From: Longimicrobiales bacterium
GTDB taxonomy: Bacteria; Gemmatimonadota; Gemmatimonadetes; Longimicrobiales; Gaopeijiaceae
Assembly (NCBI GenBank): GCA_958296005.1
Contig: CATQHQ010000001.1
Span: 760,134-824,133 of the forward strand
Direction: 5' to 3'
DNA length: 64,000 nucleotides
A model generated the notes under the pieces. It saw only the letters and a list, made by a program, of their open reading frames with translations. It ran no database searches and had not been told where the DNA came from. The position numbers and the translations under genes are program-made. Each line of letters opens with the position of its first letter. The first letter of the stretch is position 1. This document shows positions 43,246 to 50,811 of this stretch, in pieces.

Positions 43246-44170
43246 CCGAGTCCTGCTCCCGGGCCGGGTCCCCGTGGCCGTAGGGGCTCGCTTCGGCTTC
43301 CGCGTCGATCGTCTCGGCCACCGCGTTCTCGGGCGGGGCCGGCGGCTCGGGGTCTTCTTCCGCCGGGCCGGCGTGCCCGCTTCGCGCGTCTCGCTTCCGC
43401 CACATCAACTCCGAGAGAAGGATGCTGAACTCGTAGAGCAGGAACATGGGGAACATCATCAGGGCGGTCAGCCATATGATGTCGCCTGGAGACAGCATGG
43501 CGGCGACCACCGTGATCACGACCATCGCCCACCGCCGCTTCGACCTGAGGAAGGCGGGAGTGACCAGTCCCAAGGCACTGAGGATCATCACCACCACAGG
43601 CAGCTCGAAGACCACTCCGAACCCCAGCAGAACTCTGACGACGAAGCCGAAGTAGTGGGTTGCCGTGTACGTGGGCTGCAGGACGTCGGCCAGGAGGTTG
43701 CTGAGGAACCGCAGCGAGATGTCGATCGCGATGAAGTAGGCCATCGCCACGCCCGCCACGAAGAGCACCAGCCCCAAGTAGAGCGCCGGAACGATCGCGC
43801 GCTTTTCCTGCTTCTCGAGCGCGGGCGAGAGGAACGACCACACGTGGTAGATGACGATCGGCGACGCCAGGACGAGGCCGATCGCCAACGACATCTGCAG
43901 GATGATGAAGAACGAATCCGCGGGCCCCAGGTAGATGAGTGCGGCGTCCTCTCCGAAGACCTCTCGGTACGGGGCGATCAGCAAGGTCACGACCTCGAAG
44001 TACTGGACGAGCGCCAGTCCGACGAAGGTGCACGCGATCACCGCGAGCAGGCTCCACAGCAGCCGCCAACGCAGCTCCTCCAAGTGCTCCAGGAAGGGCA
44101 TTTCCGCCCGGGGGTTCCGGCCCTTGCGTCCGAGCAGGCCGTGCTCCAGCACCTCCTTGAGCGGGCTCAT
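43226..44170 (-). CDS. tatC: Sec-independent translocase protein TatC
   Basis: Receptor for twin-arginine signal peptides. The 314-residue product has six membrane segments. Key segments are MPFLEHLEELRWRLLWSLLA (F..HL.ELR.R), FSLPF-like GPADSFFIILQMSLAIGLVLASPIVIYHVWSFLSPAL (P......W.F..P.L), and FGVVFELPVVVMILSALGLVTPAFLRSKRRWA. A long charged C-terminal tail of about 60 residues, rich in proline and glutamate, is beyond the family norm. ATG overlaps the nrdR stop (ATGA). Confidence 0.96.
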   Translation of the reverse strand: MSPLKEVLEHGLLGRKGRNPRAEMPFLEHLEELRWRLLWSLLAVIACTFVGLALVQYFEVVTLLIAPYREVFGEDAALIYLGPADSFFIILQMSLAIGLVLASPIVIYHVWSFLSPALEKQEKRAIVPALYLGLVLFVAGVAMAYFIAIDISLRFLSNLLADVLQPTYTATHYFGFVVRVLLGFGVVFELPVVVMILSALGLVTPAFLRSKRRWAMVVITVVAAMLSPGDIIWLTALMMFPMFLLYEFSILLSELMWRKRDARSGHAGPAEEDPEPPAPPENAVAETIDAEAEASPYGHGDPAREQDSGDPPDE

Positions 44171-44700
44171 CGGTCTCCTTCCTCAACCGAACCGCCGCCG
44201 CCGGGGAGGGAAAGTTCGCCCTGAAAGCGGGCGCGGAGGTCGTGCCGCTCCCGAAGGTTGAGTTCGTCCACCATCTCCTGAAACTCGTCAATGTCCTGGA
44301 ACTGCCGATACACCGAGGCGTAACGGATGTAGGCGACACGGTCCAGCGGCTTCAGCTCCTGCATGACCAGCTTGCCGATCTCCGACGAGGGAACCTCCAC
44401 CCCAACCGACTCCGAGACGGCGTCCTCGACCCGGTCCACCAAAGCCTCCACCTGGGCCGAGGACACAGGGCGCTTGGCGCAGGCGATGGCGATCCCCGCG
44501 CGCACCTTCTCCCGTCGAAACTCCTCGGCGCTGCCGTCGCGCTTGAGAACCTGAAGCGGACGCTCCTCAAGCGATTCGTATGTGGTAAAGCGGCACCCGC
44601 ACTCCAGGCACTCCCTTCGCCGGCGGATTGCCCGGCGATCCCGAGCCGCACGGGAGTCCACCACCCGGTTCGACATCGACTGGCAACTAGGGCACCGCAT
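44167..44700 (-). CDS. nrdR: Transcriptional repressor NrdR
   Basis: ATP/dATP-sensing repressor of ribonucleotide reductase operons. The 177-residue product has the N-terminal zinc ribbon with Cys3, Cys6, Cys31 and Cys34 (RCPSCQ and CLECGCRFTTYE), then the ATP-cone domain (VLKRDGSAEEFRREKVRAGIAIACAKRPVS). A C-terminal extension of about 25 residues (LRARFQGELSLPGGGGS) is longer than usual. No NrdR box pairs were recognised in this window and no ribonucleotide reductase genes are near. Confidence 0.96.
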   Translation of the reverse strand: MRCPSCQSMSNRVVDSRAARDRRAIRRRRECLECGCRFTTYESLEERPLQVLKRDGSAEEFRREKVRAGIAIACAKRPVSSAQVEALVDRVEDAVSESVGVEVPSSEIGKLVMQELKPLDRVAYIRYASVYRQFQDIDEFQEMVDELNLRERHDLRARFQGELSLPGGGGSVEEGDR

Positions 44701-44766
44701 GATCGAGTCCGCAGGAAGCCGAGGCCGGCGTTCGCCGGTGGCGTCAGTGGGCCCAGGCCCAGGAAG

Positions 44767-45621
44767 TCAGGGACACTCCAGCAACCGATCCTGGGCCCGG
44801 GAGGCCAGCATGTGCTCCCCGTAGGAGTTTACGACGCGGCTCAGGTACTGGGTGGCCTGCTCGCAGTCCTCCAACTCGATGTACAGCACGCCGGCCCTGT
44901 ACAGGGCGTCGGGAACCGCCTCGGACGCGGGGAAGAGCTCGAGGATCCTCAGGTAGTGGTCGAGGGCTTCGTCGAGCAGGTCTTCGTTGCTGGCCAGCTC
45001 CCCCAGATGCAGGTACGCCAAGGGCGTCAGCTCGTGGTTGGGGTGCTCGACGACGAACTGCTGGAACCCTCGCCGGGCGGTGCCGAAGTTTCCTCGGTCC
45101 AAGGTGTTGGACGCGGCTCGGTACAGGTCCTCGGCCGGGTCGTTGATTTCGGCGTCGGCCGGGTTCGGATCCTCGGCGGGCGGGTCGTCGGCGCCGGCGG
45201 GTTCGGACCCCTCTGCCGCCGAGTCCGCCTCCGCGGCGGCTCGGGCGGCCTCTTGCTGCCGTTCCAACGCCAGCTGCTGGGCGTTCACGTCGCTCTGCAA
45301 GTCCTGCAGGCTGCGCTGGCTCTGACCCACCAGCTCGCCCACCCGAAGCTGCTGCTCCTGAATCGACTGGAGGCGCTGGTTCACCTCACCTCGGAAGTCG
45401 AAGAGCTCCCCGGCCAAGGCACGCACCGAGTCCAGCGCGGCTTCGTTTCCATAGGCGACGGCCCGCATCAACGCCCGAAACGCCGAGTCCTGGCGGGCCG
45501 ACATGACGCGCACCTCGTTGCGGACCTCCGCCACTTCCTGCGAAGTAGCGCACGCGGCGGACACTACCGTCAGCAAGCCGATGCCGACCATTCTTCGAAG
45601 ATCGTCTACACCCTGCGACAC
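44767..45621 (-). CDS. cpoB: Tol-Pal system protein CpoB (YbgF), lipoprotein form
   Basis: Periplasmic regulator coordinating Tol-Pal with peptidoglycan synthesis. The 284-residue product has signal MVGIGLLTVVSAACATS with a possible lipobox (SAAC). An N-terminal coiled coil follows (VRNEVRVMSARQDSAFRALM through QQLALERQQEAARAA), then an acidic linker and a C-terminal TPR domain (DLYRAASNTLDRGNFGTARRG; YLHLGELASNEDLLDEALDHY; ALYRAGVLYIELEDCEQA). GTG at 45621 has GGGAGG five bases upstream, preferred over a longer frame. It follows pal in the usual tol-pal order. Confidence 0.88.
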   Translation of the reverse strand: MSQGVDDLRRMVGIGLLTVVSAACATSQEVAEVRNEVRVMSARQDSAFRALMRAVAYGNEAALDSVRALAGELFDFRGEVNQRLQSIQEQQLRVGELVGQSQRSLQDLQSDVNAQQLALERQQEAARAAAEADSAAEGSEPAGADDPPAEDPNPADAEINDPAEDLYRAASNTLDRGNFGTARRGFQQFVVEHPNHELTPLAYLHLGELASNEDLLDEALDHYLRILELFPASEAVPDALYRAGVLYIELEDCEQATQYLSRVVNSYGEHMLASRAQDRLLECP

Positions 45622-45685
45622 TGCCCCCTCCCTTCGTCCAGCCGGCGGAGCAAGGCTCCGGCGCGGTGGTGCACACGGTGGTTCT

Positions 45686-46264
45686 CTACCGCAGTTCGTC
45701 TCCGCCGGCCGTGATGACGAACTCCACACGTCGGTTGCGGCTCCACGCGGACTCGTTGGAGCCCTGCGCCATCGGACGCTCTTCCCCGTAGGACACGGAG
45801 GAGAAGCGGTTCGCGTCCAAGCCGAAGCCGGTCAGGGTCTGGATCACTGCTTCGGCGCGCTCGTTTCCCAAGGCGATGTTGTACTCGGAGGTTCCTCGCT
45901 CGTCGGCGTGGCCCTCCATGCGCAAAGAGACCCCGGGGTTGCCCCGCAGGACGTCCGCCTTGGCCCGGAGCTTCTCCTGGGTGTCCGACCGGATGTTCGA
46001 CTGGTCGTAGTCGAAGTAGACGACCTCGCGAAGGGTTCGGCGAAGGGATTCCGCGCGCCGGGCGGCTTCCCTTTCCATCTGCTCCTGCTCGGCCCTCATG
46101 CGGGCCTCTTCTGCCGCCTGGACCCGAGCGATCGAGTCCTGCCTACGTCTTTCGAGCTCCTCGGGCGTTGGTCCTGTCGGCGCAGGCGGGGGGGCGGGTT
46201 CGCTGCCGCATGCGGCAACCAGCGCTACGACGAACGTGGCGACGAGCAGGCGAGTCTTGTACAT
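45686..46264 (-). CDS. pal: Peptidoglycan-associated lipoprotein Pal
   Basis: Outer-membrane lipoprotein that binds peptidoglycan and TolB. The 192-residue product has signal MYKTRLLVATFVVALVAAC with lipobox VAAC. A helical, arginine/glutamate-rich spacer (about 45-85) follows, then an OmpA-like domain: VYFDYDQSNIRSDT, MEGHADERGTSEYNIALGNE and RRVEFVI. The GHADERGT..YN..LG..RA motif is complete. ATG at 46264 has GGAG nine bases upstream; an in-frame upstream codon at 46300 is rejected because it would displace the signal peptide. Confidence 0.96.
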   Translation of the reverse strand: MYKTRLLVATFVVALVAACGSEPAPPPAPTGPTPEELERRRQDSIARVQAAEEARMRAEQEQMEREAARRAESLRRTLREVVYFDYDQSNIRSDTQEKLRAKADVLRGNPGVSLRMEGHADERGTSEYNIALGNERAEAVIQTLTGFGLDANRFSSVSYGEERPMAQGSNESAWSRNRRVEFVITAGGDELR

Positions 46265-46309
46265 CCCTTCTCCAGTCGGTGAGGGTGCGAGGCGCAACAC
46301 GACACACTG

Positions 46310-46338
46310 TATATAAGCTATGGGCTAGACCGTTGCAA
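46310..46338 (-). promoter_or_regulatory. Possible promoter for pal
   Basis: In the 78-base gap between tolB and pal the minus strand reads TTGCAA (46338-46333), 17 bases, TATATA (46315-46310). AT-rich DNA is rare here. Transcription would begin about 38 bases before the pal ATG and allow pal-cpoB expression independent of the upstream tol genes. Confidence 0.35.
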
Positions 46339-46342
46339 GACT

Positions 46343-47773
46343 TTATTCCCGTCCCAACAAGGGAGACCAGTCCACGTCCTCGGCCCGAACGCCGGCCACC
46401 AGCGTGCGGGTTCGTCCGGTCCCGGTGTCAACGACGAAGACGCCGTGACCGCTGCTTCGTTCTCCGGTGAATACGATGTGGCGGCCGTTGGGCGCCCAAC
46501 TCGGGTCTTCGTTGTTTCCTTCCCGGGTCAGCTGAACCAGGCGGTTGGTCCCCGCCTCCAAGTCGGCGACCAGGATCTGGTAGCGCATGATCCCCCCGAC
46601 GCGGGTGCGTCCCGTGTCCACTCGGCCCGCGAAGGCGATCTTGCTCGAGAGGGGAGACCAGTCCGGGTCGGTGAAGTAGCTGCGCTCGCCGTATCGGTAG
46701 GGGGAGATCAGGACGGCGTCCCCTCCGTCGGCGGGCATGACGTATATCTGGGGCGTCGGCGTGCCCAGCCGGTTGGACGTGAACGCGATCCGGCGGCCGT
46801 CCTGGGAGTAGGTGGGCTGCAAGTTCTTGTGGAAGCCTTCGCCGAGCCGTCTGGAGAGGCAGCAGCGCTGGCGGGCGTCGTAGCTGTGGAGGTCGCTGCG
46901 GCGGCCGGCCAGGAGGGCGAAGGTGATCGTGCTGCCGTTGGGGTGGTAGGTGGGGGTGATCTGCTGGCCGTCCTGTCCCGTGTCGAGCGGATGCTCCTGA
47001 CCGCTGGCCAGTTCCCGTTCGTAGATGACGGGGATGCCGGACTTGTACGACGTGTAGGCGACCCGGTCTCCTTGAGGCGACCACGTGGGCGACACGACGA
47101 TGCTCTCGTCCCACGTCACCCGTTGCAGGTTTTCACCGTCGGAGTCGACGGCGTACAGCTCCTTGCTCCTGCCCTCCGGGTCGCCCCACGGGCGCATCGC
47201 AAAGACGATCCGGCTCGCGGCCATCCCGTTGTCTCCGGTGACCCACGTCACGACGGCGTCCGACGCCTGATGGACTGCCAAGCGGAAGTCCGGGTCGCCG
47301 GAACCGGGCAACGGGAAGCGGCGACGCTCCCGCAGGCTGGCGAAGACGATGTCGTGAAGCTCGATCTCCAGGACGACCTCGCCTGTCCCCGTCCGTTCGA
47401 GCACGCCGGTCAACGCCCAGTCGGCGCCCAGCCCGTCCCACAGACCGTAGTCGATGCCTTCCCCGGGAAGGGCCGGCAGGGAGTCGATCACCGTGAAGCG
47501 GTCGCTGAAGCGCAGGTCCCTGGCCACGATCTGCCGCACGGCCTCTGCTTGGCTTTCGTCGCCCCCGCCGCTGCGAAAGGGCAGCACGGCGATCGGCGGG
47601 ACGTAGGTCGTCTCGTAGACCAGTCCCAGCGCCACTCCCGGGATGACCTGTTCAGCTTCCTGAGCGGACAAGGGACCGGTCGGGAGCCAAGTCGCCGAGA
47701 CCGGCAGGAGAAGCGCCGCCAGCAGGGGAACCACCGGGGTCCTCGGGGCGGTCGCGCGTGTTCGGACGCTCAT
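46343..47773 (-). CDS. tolB: Tol-Pal system beta-propeller protein TolB
   Basis: Periplasmic hub contacting Pal and the TolA C-terminus. The 476-residue product has a signal peptide (VVPLLAALLLPVSATWL, cut near LSAQ). An N-terminal alpha/beta domain about 60-190 includes VIDSLPALPGEGIDY and GADWALTGVLERT. A six-bladed propeller has repeated blades of the W.P.g..iaf type (SPTWSPQGDRVAYTSY, QPTYSQDGRRIAFTSNR, DPDWSPLSSKIAFAGR, DPSWAPNGRHIVFTGE). The start ATG follows the tolA-type stop by seven bases. Confidence 0.94.
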   Translation of the reverse strand: MSVRTRATAPRTPVVPLLAALLLPVSATWLPTGPLSAQEAEQVIPGVALGLVYETTYVPPIAVLPFRSGGGDESQAEAVRQIVARDLRFSDRFTVIDSLPALPGEGIDYGLWDGLGADWALTGVLERTGTGEVVLEIELHDIVFASLRERRRFPLPGSGDPDFRLAVHQASDAVVTWVTGDNGMAASRIVFAMRPWGDPEGRSKELYAVDSDGENLQRVTWDESIVVSPTWSPQGDRVAYTSYKSGIPVIYERELASGQEHPLDTGQDGQQITPTYHPNGSTITFALLAGRRSDLHSYDARQRCCLSRRLGEGFHKNLQPTYSQDGRRIAFTSNRLGTPTPQIYVMPADGGDAVLISPYRYGERSYFTDPDWSPLSSKIAFAGRVDTGRTRVGGIMRYQILVADLEAGTNRLVQLTREGNNEDPSWAPNGRHIVFTGERSSGHGVFVVDTGTGRTRTLVAGVRAEDVDWSPLLGRE

Positions 47774-47780
47774 GGACGCC

Positions 47781-48536
47781 TCACCTTCTCTTGGGGCTGA
47801 AGCTGAACAGGATCGGGAGCACTTCCAGCGGATAGTCGTCGGGGAGAGGACCCAGGCGCCCGCTCTTTCCCGCGCACTCGGCCGCCTCCTGCGCTGCCAG
47901 GTCGAAGACGAAGCTGCTCGAGGAGCGGGCCACGTCGATCTCGCCGGTCGTGCCGTCCCGCCGGACCACGAAGCTCACCGTGGCCTCGCGGGTCTGGCTC
48001 GGGGGGCGGAAGCACCGTCGCATCTGCACCACGATGTTGCCGTAGTAGTCGGGATAGTCGCGGCTGAACGCTTCCTGTCGGACGTCGATATCCAGGCCGC
48101 CTTCTTCGGCGTCTTCCCTACTCTCGGTTTCCGCGGCCGCCTCGGCTTCCTCGGGCGGGGGCTCCGTCGTCGGCGGAGGGGGATCGGCGGGCGGCTCGTC
48201 GACCGGCGTTTCCTGAACCGGCGGATCCTCGGGAGCGGCTTCCTCGGGCGGGGGTTCCGGCTCCGGTTCCGGTTCGGCGGGCGCCGCCTCGGGCTCGGGT
48301 TCGGGCTCTTCCGCAGGGGGTTCCGGCTCCGGGGTCTCCACGATCAGCTCGTCTTCCGGCTCGGGAGGCGCCGTCTCCTCCTCGGGCGGGGCGGGCGCGG
48401 GCGGCGGGGAGTAGATCTGGATGTTGACGACCTCGTAGAGCACATCGTCCCGAGAGATCGGCGCCACCAACAGCACGACGAGCGTGGCGACGTGGATCAG
48501 GACGGAGGCGACGAGCGAGGTCCGATCCAGAGTCAC
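47781..48536 (-). CDS. TolA/TonB-type energy transducer with Pro-Glu-rich spacer
   Basis: Links the TolQR motor in the inner membrane to TolB/Pal. The 251-residue product has an N-terminal membrane anchor (SLVASVLIHVATLVVLLVAP, with the SHLxH-like histidine). An extended spacer of about 95 residues made largely of Pro, Glu and Ala (repeated EPEP and PPAEEP units) follows. The C-terminal TolA/TonB-like domain (DYYGNIVVQMRRCFRPPSQT, then ATVSFVVRRDGTTGEIDVARSS and PLEVLPILFSF) ends the chain. The spacer is PE-rich like TonB, whereas typical TolA uses a long alanine/lysine helix; context favours a TolA role. GTG start overlaps the tolR stop. Confidence 0.85.
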   Translation of the reverse strand: MTLDRTSLVASVLIHVATLVVLLVAPISRDDVLYEVVNIQIYSPPPAPAPPEEETAPPEPEDELIVETPEPEPPAEEPEPEPEAAPAEPEPEPEPPPEEAAPEDPPVQETPVDEPPADPPPPTTEPPPEEAEAAAETESREDAEEGGLDIDVRQEAFSRDYPDYYGNIVVQMRRCFRPPSQTREATVSFVVRRDGTTGEIDVARSSSSFVFDLAAQEAAECAGKSGRLGPLPDDYPLEVLPILFSFSPKRR

Positions 48537-48952
48537 GGAATGATCTCCCGTCCGATCAAGCTGACGCCGACGCCCTCCTGAACGGCGGCGCGGCTGATGA
48601 CGTCGAAGACCCGCCCGTACTGGGCTGCCGAGTCGCCCTTCACGTACACCATCTGCACGGACATCGACCGGATCAGCTGGCCGAGGGCGGCCTCCATGCT
48701 GTCGGGAGAAACCGGCGTCTCGTTGAGGTACACCGTCCCGTCCCGGTCGATCGCCACGATGAGCATCTCGTCGCTCGCGGGCACGACGCCCACGTCTCCT
48801 TCGGGCAGGTCCACGTCCACGCCTCCCTGCAGGACCGGCGCCGTGATGATGAAGATCACCAAGAGGGTGAACGCCACGTCCACGAGGCTGGTCACGTTGA
48901 TCTCCGCTCGAGCCGCCAGTAACGAACGGCCTCGTCGGTGGCGGCGGCTCAC
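48533..48952 (-). CDS. tolR: TolR/ExbD-type membrane protein
   Basis: Proton-channel partner of TolQ. The 139-residue product has a short cytoplasmic basic N-terminus and one membrane segment, INVTSLVDVAFTLLVIFIIT. The aspartate of LVDV is the conserved protonatable residue. A periplasmic domain with the DVDLPEGDV strand and VYVKGDSAAQYGRVFDVIS follows. GTG start. It overlaps the tolA-type gene (GTGA) and lies 28 bases after tolQ. ExbD and TolR cannot be separated by sequence alone; the tol neighbours decide. Confidence 0.93.
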   Translation of the reverse strand: MSRRHRRGRSLLAARAEINVTSLVDVAFTLLVIFIITAPVLQGGVDVDLPEGDVGVVPASDEMLIVAIDRDGTVYLNETPVSPDSMEAALGQLIRSMSVQMVYVKGDSAAQYGRVFDVISRAAVQEGVGVSLIGREIIP

Positions 48953-48980
48953 GCCCGTCCGCCGTTCGCCCTACGGGGAG

Positions 48981-49742
48981 TCATACCAGTCGTTCCTTCG
49001 CAAGGGTCCCGATGAACTCGCTGGCGAAGCCTTGCAGCTCGCCGAGGACCAAGTTGAGGCGGGAGGCGAAGTGGTTGTACGCGATCACGGACGGGATCGC
49101 TACGGTCAGTCCCGCTACCGTGGTGATCAGCGCTTCGGCGACGCCGGGCGCCACGGCCTGAATGTTGGCCGATCCGGCCTGCTGGATGCCCAGGAAGGTG
49201 TTCATGATGCCGATCACGGTGCCCATCAGCCCGAGAAGGGGCGAGACGGAGCCGATCACCGCCAGCCAGGTGAGGCCGTGGGAGAGCTCGTCGGCCTCCT
49301 CGGCCTCCACCTTTTCCAGCACCATCCGCAGGGCCTCCAGCTGCGTGAGGGAGAGACCGGGCGTCTCCACCGTGCCTTGCCTGGCGTTCTTCAGCGCCCC
49401 GGGGCGGAGTTCGTCCACGAAGGCGAGGCCGCTGCGGAAGAGGCGGGTGTAGGGGGACTCGGGAAGGGCCGTCAGGGCTTCGCGGGCGCCGTCCAGACTG
49501 GCGGCTTGCTCCATCTGGTCGAGGAAGCTGTCGCCGTGACGGCGGACGTTGCGGTAGTGGCGAACCTTGGCCAGGATCACCCACAGGGAGGCTACGGAGA
49601 AGAGCCCGAGCACGCCGAGCACCACCAGAGTGGGCCCGCTGGCGTCCGCCACCATGTCCAGCATCCCCTGGCGCGCGTTCTGAGGGGCGACGAGACCCGT
49701 GCCGGCGGCGAAGGCGGAGGCGAACGCCGGGGTAAGGGTCAT
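48981..49742 (-). CDS. tolQ: TolQ/ExbB-type proton channel protein
   Basis: Inner-membrane channel subunit of the Tol motor, 253 residues, three membrane segments: PTLVVLGVLGLFSVASLWVI, WLAVIGSVSPLLGLMGTVIGI and ITTVAGLTVAIPSVIAY. The GSVSPLLGLMGTVIGIMNTF element is the family signature. An N-terminal alanine-rich 30-residue extension may act as an uncleaved leader. ATG overlaps the stop of the upstream SDR gene, so the tol unit is read through from polysaccharide genes. Confidence 0.94.
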   Translation of the reverse strand: MTLTPAFASAFAAGTGLVAPQNARQGMLDMVADASGPTLVVLGVLGLFSVASLWVILAKVRHYRNVRRHGDSFLDQMEQAASLDGAREALTALPESPYTRLFRSGLAFVDELRPGALKNARQGTVETPGLSLTQLEALRMVLEKVEAEEADELSHGLTWLAVIGSVSPLLGLMGTVIGIMNTFLGIQQAGSANIQAVAPGVAEALITTVAGLTVAIPSVIAYNHFASRLNLVLGELQGFASEFIGTLAKERLV

Positions 49743-50701
49743 GCCGTCGTCGGCGCCGCAGCGACGTGCTCGAACGTACGGCGGAAGCCTTCCGCCAAGC
49801 CTACGGCGGGCGTCCAGCCAAGAGCCCGGAGCTTGGCCGTGGCCAGGACCGAACGGACGATCTCGCCAGGACGGGCGTCCCGGTGGCGACGGCGGCGAGG
49901 AGCGCCGCTGGCTCGCTCCAGCAGCTCGGCCACGGTGTTCACGCTGGTAGCCACCTCCATTCCTACGTTGAAAGCCCGGGCGTTGATGCCGGGCGCGTCG
50001 GAAAGGGCGGTCTCCGACACGATCAAGTTGGCTTGGGCCACGTCCCCGACGAAGACGTAGTCCCGCGTCTGCTCGCCGTCTCCGTAGATCGTCAGGTCTT
50101 TGCCGGTCAGGAGCCGCTCCAAGAAGATCGCCACCACGCCGGCCTCTCCGTGGGGGTCTTGGCGGGGTCCGTAGACGTTCCCGTAGCGCAGGGCCGCGTA
50201 CTCCAGCCCGTAGACCGCCCGGTAGTAGTCGAGGTAGTGCTCCCCGGCCAGCTTGGTCACGCCGTAGGGGGAGATGGCGCCCTTGGGGGCACTCTCGGAA
50301 GTGGGAAAGGTCTCCGGCTCCCCGTACACCACGCCGCCGCTGGAGGCGAAGACGAAGCGCTTGGTTCCGGCTCGGCGGGCTGCTTCCAGAACGTTGATGA
50401 GCCCGAGGACGTTGATCGATGCGTCCCGCGCCGGGTCGGCCACGGAGATGCGCACGTCGATCTGGGCGGCGTGGTGGTTGATGAGGTCGAAGCGCTCCCG
50501 GAGGATCAGGCGGGACGCCTCTTCGCTGCCGATGTCGGCTTGGAGGAACGCCGCCTGGGGCGGCACGTTCTCCATCCGTCCCGACGACAGGTCGTCCACG
50601 ATCCAGACCCTGTCGCCCCGGCCAAGGTGGGCGTCGGCGACATGGCTCCCGATGAAGCCGGCGCCGCCGGTGACGAGGACTTTCCGGCTTTCGTTGGGCA
50701 T
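49739..50701 (-). CDS. NAD-dependent sugar-nucleotide epimerase/dehydratase
   Basis: Extended SDR of 320 residues. Rossmann motif GGAGFIGSHVADAHLGRGD, cofactor aspartates in VDDLSSGRMENVP, substrate-region FASSGGVVYGEP, catalytic pair in SPYGVTKLAGE, and RYGNVYGPRQDPHGEAGVV. Residues around DLSSGRxENxP resemble UDP-glucose/UDP-GlcNAc 4-epimerases (GalE-like, archaeal-type subgroup). The exact reaction is uncertain. A CAGGAG lies just before the ATG with unusually short spacing. It overlaps tolQ by four bases. Confidence 0.85.
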   Translation of the reverse strand: MPNESRKVLVTGGAGFIGSHVADAHLGRGDRVWIVDDLSSGRMENVPPQAAFLQADIGSEEASRLILRERFDLINHHAAQIDVRISVADPARDASINVLGLINVLEAARRAGTKRFVFASSGGVVYGEPETFPTSESAPKGAISPYGVTKLAGEHYLDYYRAVYGLEYAALRYGNVYGPRQDPHGEAGVVAIFLERLLTGKDLTIYGDGEQTRDYVFVGDVAQANLIVSETALSDAPGINARAFNVGMEVATSVNTVAELLERASGAPRRRRHRDARPGEIVRSVLATAKLRALGWTPAVGLAEGFRRTFEHVAAAPTTA

Positions 50702-50811
50702 CTGCTCCTGGTCCGGCGGATCGGGGATGCTTCGGGCAGGCGGCGGTCGCAGAAATCTAGTGGCAACTGGGTTGCAGTGTTGCGGGGCCGGCTGGGCGCA
50801 ACGGAGCTCCG

